A stretch of 8,517 bases of DNA. Source: Hyphomicrobiales bacterium. Lineage in GTDB: Bacteria; Pseudomonadota; Alphaproteobacteria; Rhizobiales; CAYWUX01. Both the position numbers and the translations under genes were made by a program. The notes under the pieces are model-generated. The model was not told the origin of the DNA, did not search any database, and worked only from the letters and a program-made list of their open reading frames with translations. The stretch is from the NCBI GenBank assembly GCA_028279265.1, contig JANQOC010000129.1:1-8517 (forward strand), in the 5' to 3' direction. Shown here piece after piece: positions 6,876-8,517 of this stretch; position 1 is the stretch's first letter, and every line of letters begins with the position of its first letter.

Positions 6876-6904
6876 ATTTAAGAATTATCCACCTAAACTG
6901 TCAA
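6876..6904 (-). promoter_or_regulatory. Sigma70-type promoter of rmuC
   Basis: On the - strand a perfect -35 TTGACA (6904-6899) is followed by a 17-base spacer and TTAAAT (6881-6876, 4 of 6 matches to TATAAT). Transcription would start near 6869, giving a leader of about 31 bases before the ATG at 6837, with GGAG within it. This supports the long rmuC start and places the SOS box over the start point. Confidence 0.6.
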
Positions 6905-6939
6905 TACGGCAATTTCCTTTCAAAAATCGGTGCCGCTTG

Positions 6940-6968
6940 TTGACCCTGCGGGTTTTCTTAACTATTTC
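6940..6968 (+). promoter_or_regulatory. Possible promoter of def, leaderless type
   Basis: TTGACC (6940-6945), a 17-base spacer and TATTTC (6963-6968, a weak -10) precede the def ATG at 6975. The predicted transcription start falls on or within a base or two of that ATG. No Shine-Dalgarno is seen before the ATG, which fits a leaderless mRNA. The poor -10 keeps confidence low. Confidence 0.35.
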
Positions 6969-6974
6969 AACAGC

Positions 6975-7499
6975 ATGGAAAAGCTTGAGATTATTAAAGT
7001 TCCCAATTCCCTTTTGCGGACAAAGTCCAATCCCATCGAACGTGTGGACGACGACTTACGGGAATTCATCGATGCAATGTTTCAGACGATGTATGACGCT
7101 CCCGGTGTTGGCCTGGCGGCGATACAGGTTGCGGAACCCATACGATTGTTTATTGCCGATATCTCAACCGAAGAAGAACCGGATAAGCCTTATGCGTTTA
7201 TCAATCCCGAGATCGTGCACCGTTCCGAAGAGATGAGGACCCACGAGGAGGGGTGTCTTTCCCTGCCGGAAGTATTTGTCGAATTGGAGCGTCCGAATTC
7301 ATGTGTCGTGCGTTATATTGATCGCGAGGGGAAGCAACAGGAAGAAACCTTTGAAGGCATGATGTCGACGGTTATCCAGCATGAATTGGATCATTTGAAC
7401 GGCACCTTGTTTGTCGATCATCTATCAAGGCTCAAAAGGGATCGCATCATCAAAAAATACCTGAAAGATCGCAAAAACGAGAACGCCGATCCGATCTGA
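6975..7499 (+). CDS. def: Peptide deformylase
   Basis: Peptide deformylase removes the N-formyl group from the first methionine of new proteins, in the cytosol near the ribosome exit. The 174-residue product has all three catalytic motifs: GVGLAAIQ (44-51; motif 1, with Ile where many members have Pro), EGCLSLP with metal ligand C94, and HELDH with H136, E137 and H140 binding the metal and activating water. The C-terminus is Lys/Arg-rich. I chose ATG 6975 because MEKLEIIKVPNSLLR matches where family members begin. A GTG at 6930 would add 15 residues unlike the family and would lie upstream of the predicted promoter. There is no clear Shine-Dalgarno for either start. It is followed by fmt after 28 bases, the usual pairing. 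Confidence 0.95.
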   Translation: MEKLEIIKVPNSLLRTKSNPIERVDDDLREFIDAMFQTMYDAPGVGLAAIQVAEPIRLFIADISTEEEPDKPYAFINPEIVHRSEEMRTHEEGCLSLPEVFVELERPNSCVVRYIDREGKQQEETFEGMMSTVIQHELDHLNGTLFVDHLSRLKRDRIIKKYLKDRKNENADPI

Positions 7500-7527
7500 G
7501 TATTGAATGGGGTAACGGAGATCGCTC

Positions 7528-8466
7528 ATGTCCCTGCGTGTTGTATTTATGGGAACACCGGAGTTTGCCGTACCGACACTTTCCGAGCTGATTAGCGTTG
7601 GTCATGATGTCGTTGCTGTTTACACCCAGCCGCCCCGGCCTTCGGGACGGGGAAAGAATGTCAGGCCATCCCCGGTACAGAAATTTGCCGAGCTGAACAA
7701 TATCGCCGTGGAAACGCCGGTCAGCCTGAAAGACTCCGATACGCTGCAAATTTTCTCCGGCTATCGGCCCGAAGTAGCGGTGGTCGTCGCCTACGGTCTG
7801 ATTTTACCGCAAAATGTTCTCGACACGCCGGATGCCGGTTGCCTGAATCTGCACGCGTCCCTGCTGCCGCGATGGCGCGGCGCTGCCCCCATTCAACGGG
7901 CGATTATGGCGGGGGACCAAAACACCGGTATTATGGTCATGCGCATGGAAGCCGGTCTGGACACGGGACCGGTTTGCCTTGGCGAGCAGGTTCCGATCCG
8001 TCCCACCATGACCGCCGGGGACCTTCATGATGAGCTGGCGCAACTTGGGGCCGGCCTTATGACCCGCGCCCTGGCCGCCTTGTCCCGCGGTTCCCTGGAA
8101 TGCCGTCCCCAGCCTTCGGAAGGGATTACCTATGCGGAAAAGATTGAGAAATCCGAAGCTAGGATTAACTGGTCGGATACGGCCTCGAACATTCACAATC
8201 AAATTCGCGGCTTATCACCCTTTCCCGGCGCCTGGTTTGCAGTGAAAGCGGGAGACAGGATCGAGAGAATAAAAATACTGCGATCGGAAATCAGTGACCG
8301 GAGCGGGAATGCCGGAGATGTGCTGGAGGATGGAACGGTCATAGCCTGTGGCGAAGGAGCGGTCAAACTACTTGAAGTGCAGCGCTCGGGGAAAAAAGTT
8401 GCGGCTATGGAAGAATTTCTGCGCGGTTTTCCCTTGAAGACCGGAGATCTGGAAATGGACGAATAA
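7528..8466 (+). CDS. fmt: Methionyl-tRNA formyltransferase
   Basis: Fmt transfers a formyl group from 10-formyltetrahydrofolate to Met-tRNA(fMet), making the initiator tRNA. At 312 residues it is full length. The N-terminal transferase domain starts with VVFMGTPEFAVPTL (5-18), followed by the PPRPSGRGK loop (35-43). The catalytic triad residues are visible: N107 and H109 in LNLHASLLPRWRGAAP, and D145 in GLDTGPV. The AAPIQRAI stretch (119-126) is typical. The C-terminal tRNA-binding domain begins near residue 205, with the INWSDTA segment and the IRGLSPFPGAWF segment. The ATG at 7528 has GGAG at 7517-7520, 7 bases upstream. It works in the same cycle as Def, encoded 28 bases upstream, and is almost certainly co-transcribed with it. 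Confidence 0.97.
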   Translation: MSLRVVFMGTPEFAVPTLSELISVGHDVVAVYTQPPRPSGRGKNVRPSPVQKFAELNNIAVETPVSLKDSDTLQIFSGYRPEVAVVVAYGLILPQNVLDTPDAGCLNLHASLLPRWRGAAPIQRAIMAGDQNTGIMVMRMEAGLDTGPVCLGEQVPIRPTMTAGDLHDELAQLGAGLMTRALAALSRGSLECRPQPSEGITYAEKIEKSEARINWSDTASNIHNQIRGLSPFPGAWFAVKAGDRIERIKILRSEISDRSGNAGDVLEDGTVIACGEGAVKLLEVQRSGKKVAAMEEFLRGFPLKTGDLEMDE

Positions 8467-8467
8467 A

Positions 8468-8517
8468 ATGAGCGACGAAAGAATTCGAAACCGCATGGAA
8501 ACACCGGGCGATGAACC
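8468..8517 (+). CDS. Start of an ORF after fmt, 3' partial
   Basis: An ATG one base after the fmt stop opens a frame with no stop for the remaining 16 full codons, beginning MSDERIRNRMETPGDE. The tight spacing suggests translational coupling with fmt, though no strong Shine-Dalgarno is present. A second in-frame ATG lies at 8495. In alphaproteobacteria truA (tRNA pseudouridine synthase) often follows fmt, but these charged residues do not show the TruA N-terminal signature, so the product is left unnamed. If it is TruA, the true start may be further on. Confidence 0.4.
   Translation, partial: MSDERIRNRMETPGDE

Noticed and set aside
6942..6957. ACCC-TGC-GGGT followed by TTTTCTT before def as an intrinsic terminator
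   Set aside because: A 4-bp stem with a 3-base loop is too weak, and it lies within the putative def promoter spacer with no + strand gene upstream to end.
6930..6974. GTG start giving a 189-residue peptide deformylase
   Set aside because: No Shine-Dalgarno, an N-terminal extension unlike the family, and the best promoter candidate lies downstream of it.
1..8517. tRNA/rRNA genes, CRISPR repeats, insertion sequences, phage genes
   Set aside because: Looked for and not seen; nearly all of the window is explained by intact housekeeping or metabolic genes.

Overview
The window looks chromosomal and alphaproteobacterial, with moderate G+C by eye. Three things point there: the dnaX-ybaB-recR order, an rmuC gene divergent from def-fmt, and a perfect GAAC-N7-GAAC direct repeat (the alphaproteobacterial LexA/SOS box) in the rmuC promoter. 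DnaX also lacks most of the usual zinc-binding cysteines, a trait I recall from alphaproteobacterial DnaX but cannot check here. I cannot assign an order or genus.

Left part (1-3291, + strand): the 3' part of dnaX (clamp-loader tau subunit, cut by the window start inside its Walker A motif), then ybaB (nucleoid-associated protein), recR (recombination mediator) and a flavin reductase-family gene. The gaps are about 70, 42 and 16-19 bases, so this is probably one operon of replication and repair genes with an oxidoreductase at its end.

Middle part (3327-5479): less conserved, metabolic or accessory genes. A PuuE-like polysaccharide-deacetylase-family gene (- strand) converges on the flavin reductase gene. 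It is divergent from a ten-helix EamA/DMT transporter (+ strand). Their 199-base intergenic region holds a perfect 8-bp inverted repeat just before the transporter start. A 60-codon ORF on the - strand (5297-5479) overlaps the transporter tail by 14 bases. It has a strong GAGGAGG ribosome-binding site, a TTG start and one hydrophobic segment, and looks like a real unrecognised small membrane protein gene downstream of rmuC.

Right part (5593-8517): rmuC (- strand, membrane-anchored coiled-coil nuclease-fold protein) is divergent from def and fmt (+ strand). Fmt formylates initiator Met-tRNA and Def removes the formyl group from new proteins, so they form a functional pair. A new ORF begins 1 base after fmt; truA or another housekeeping gene would be expected there, but only 16 codons are visible. 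The rmuC-def intergenic region is the most informative regulatory DNA. It carries a good sigma70-type promoter for rmuC with the SOS box directly after its -10 element, and a possible promoter for def placed so that transcription would start at or beside the def ATG (a leaderless mRNA).

I see no tRNA, rRNA, CRISPR array, insertion sequence or prophage gene. No wholly new multi-gene system is evident; the best leads are the SOS-controlled rmuC with its downstream small ORF, and the leaderless def candidate.
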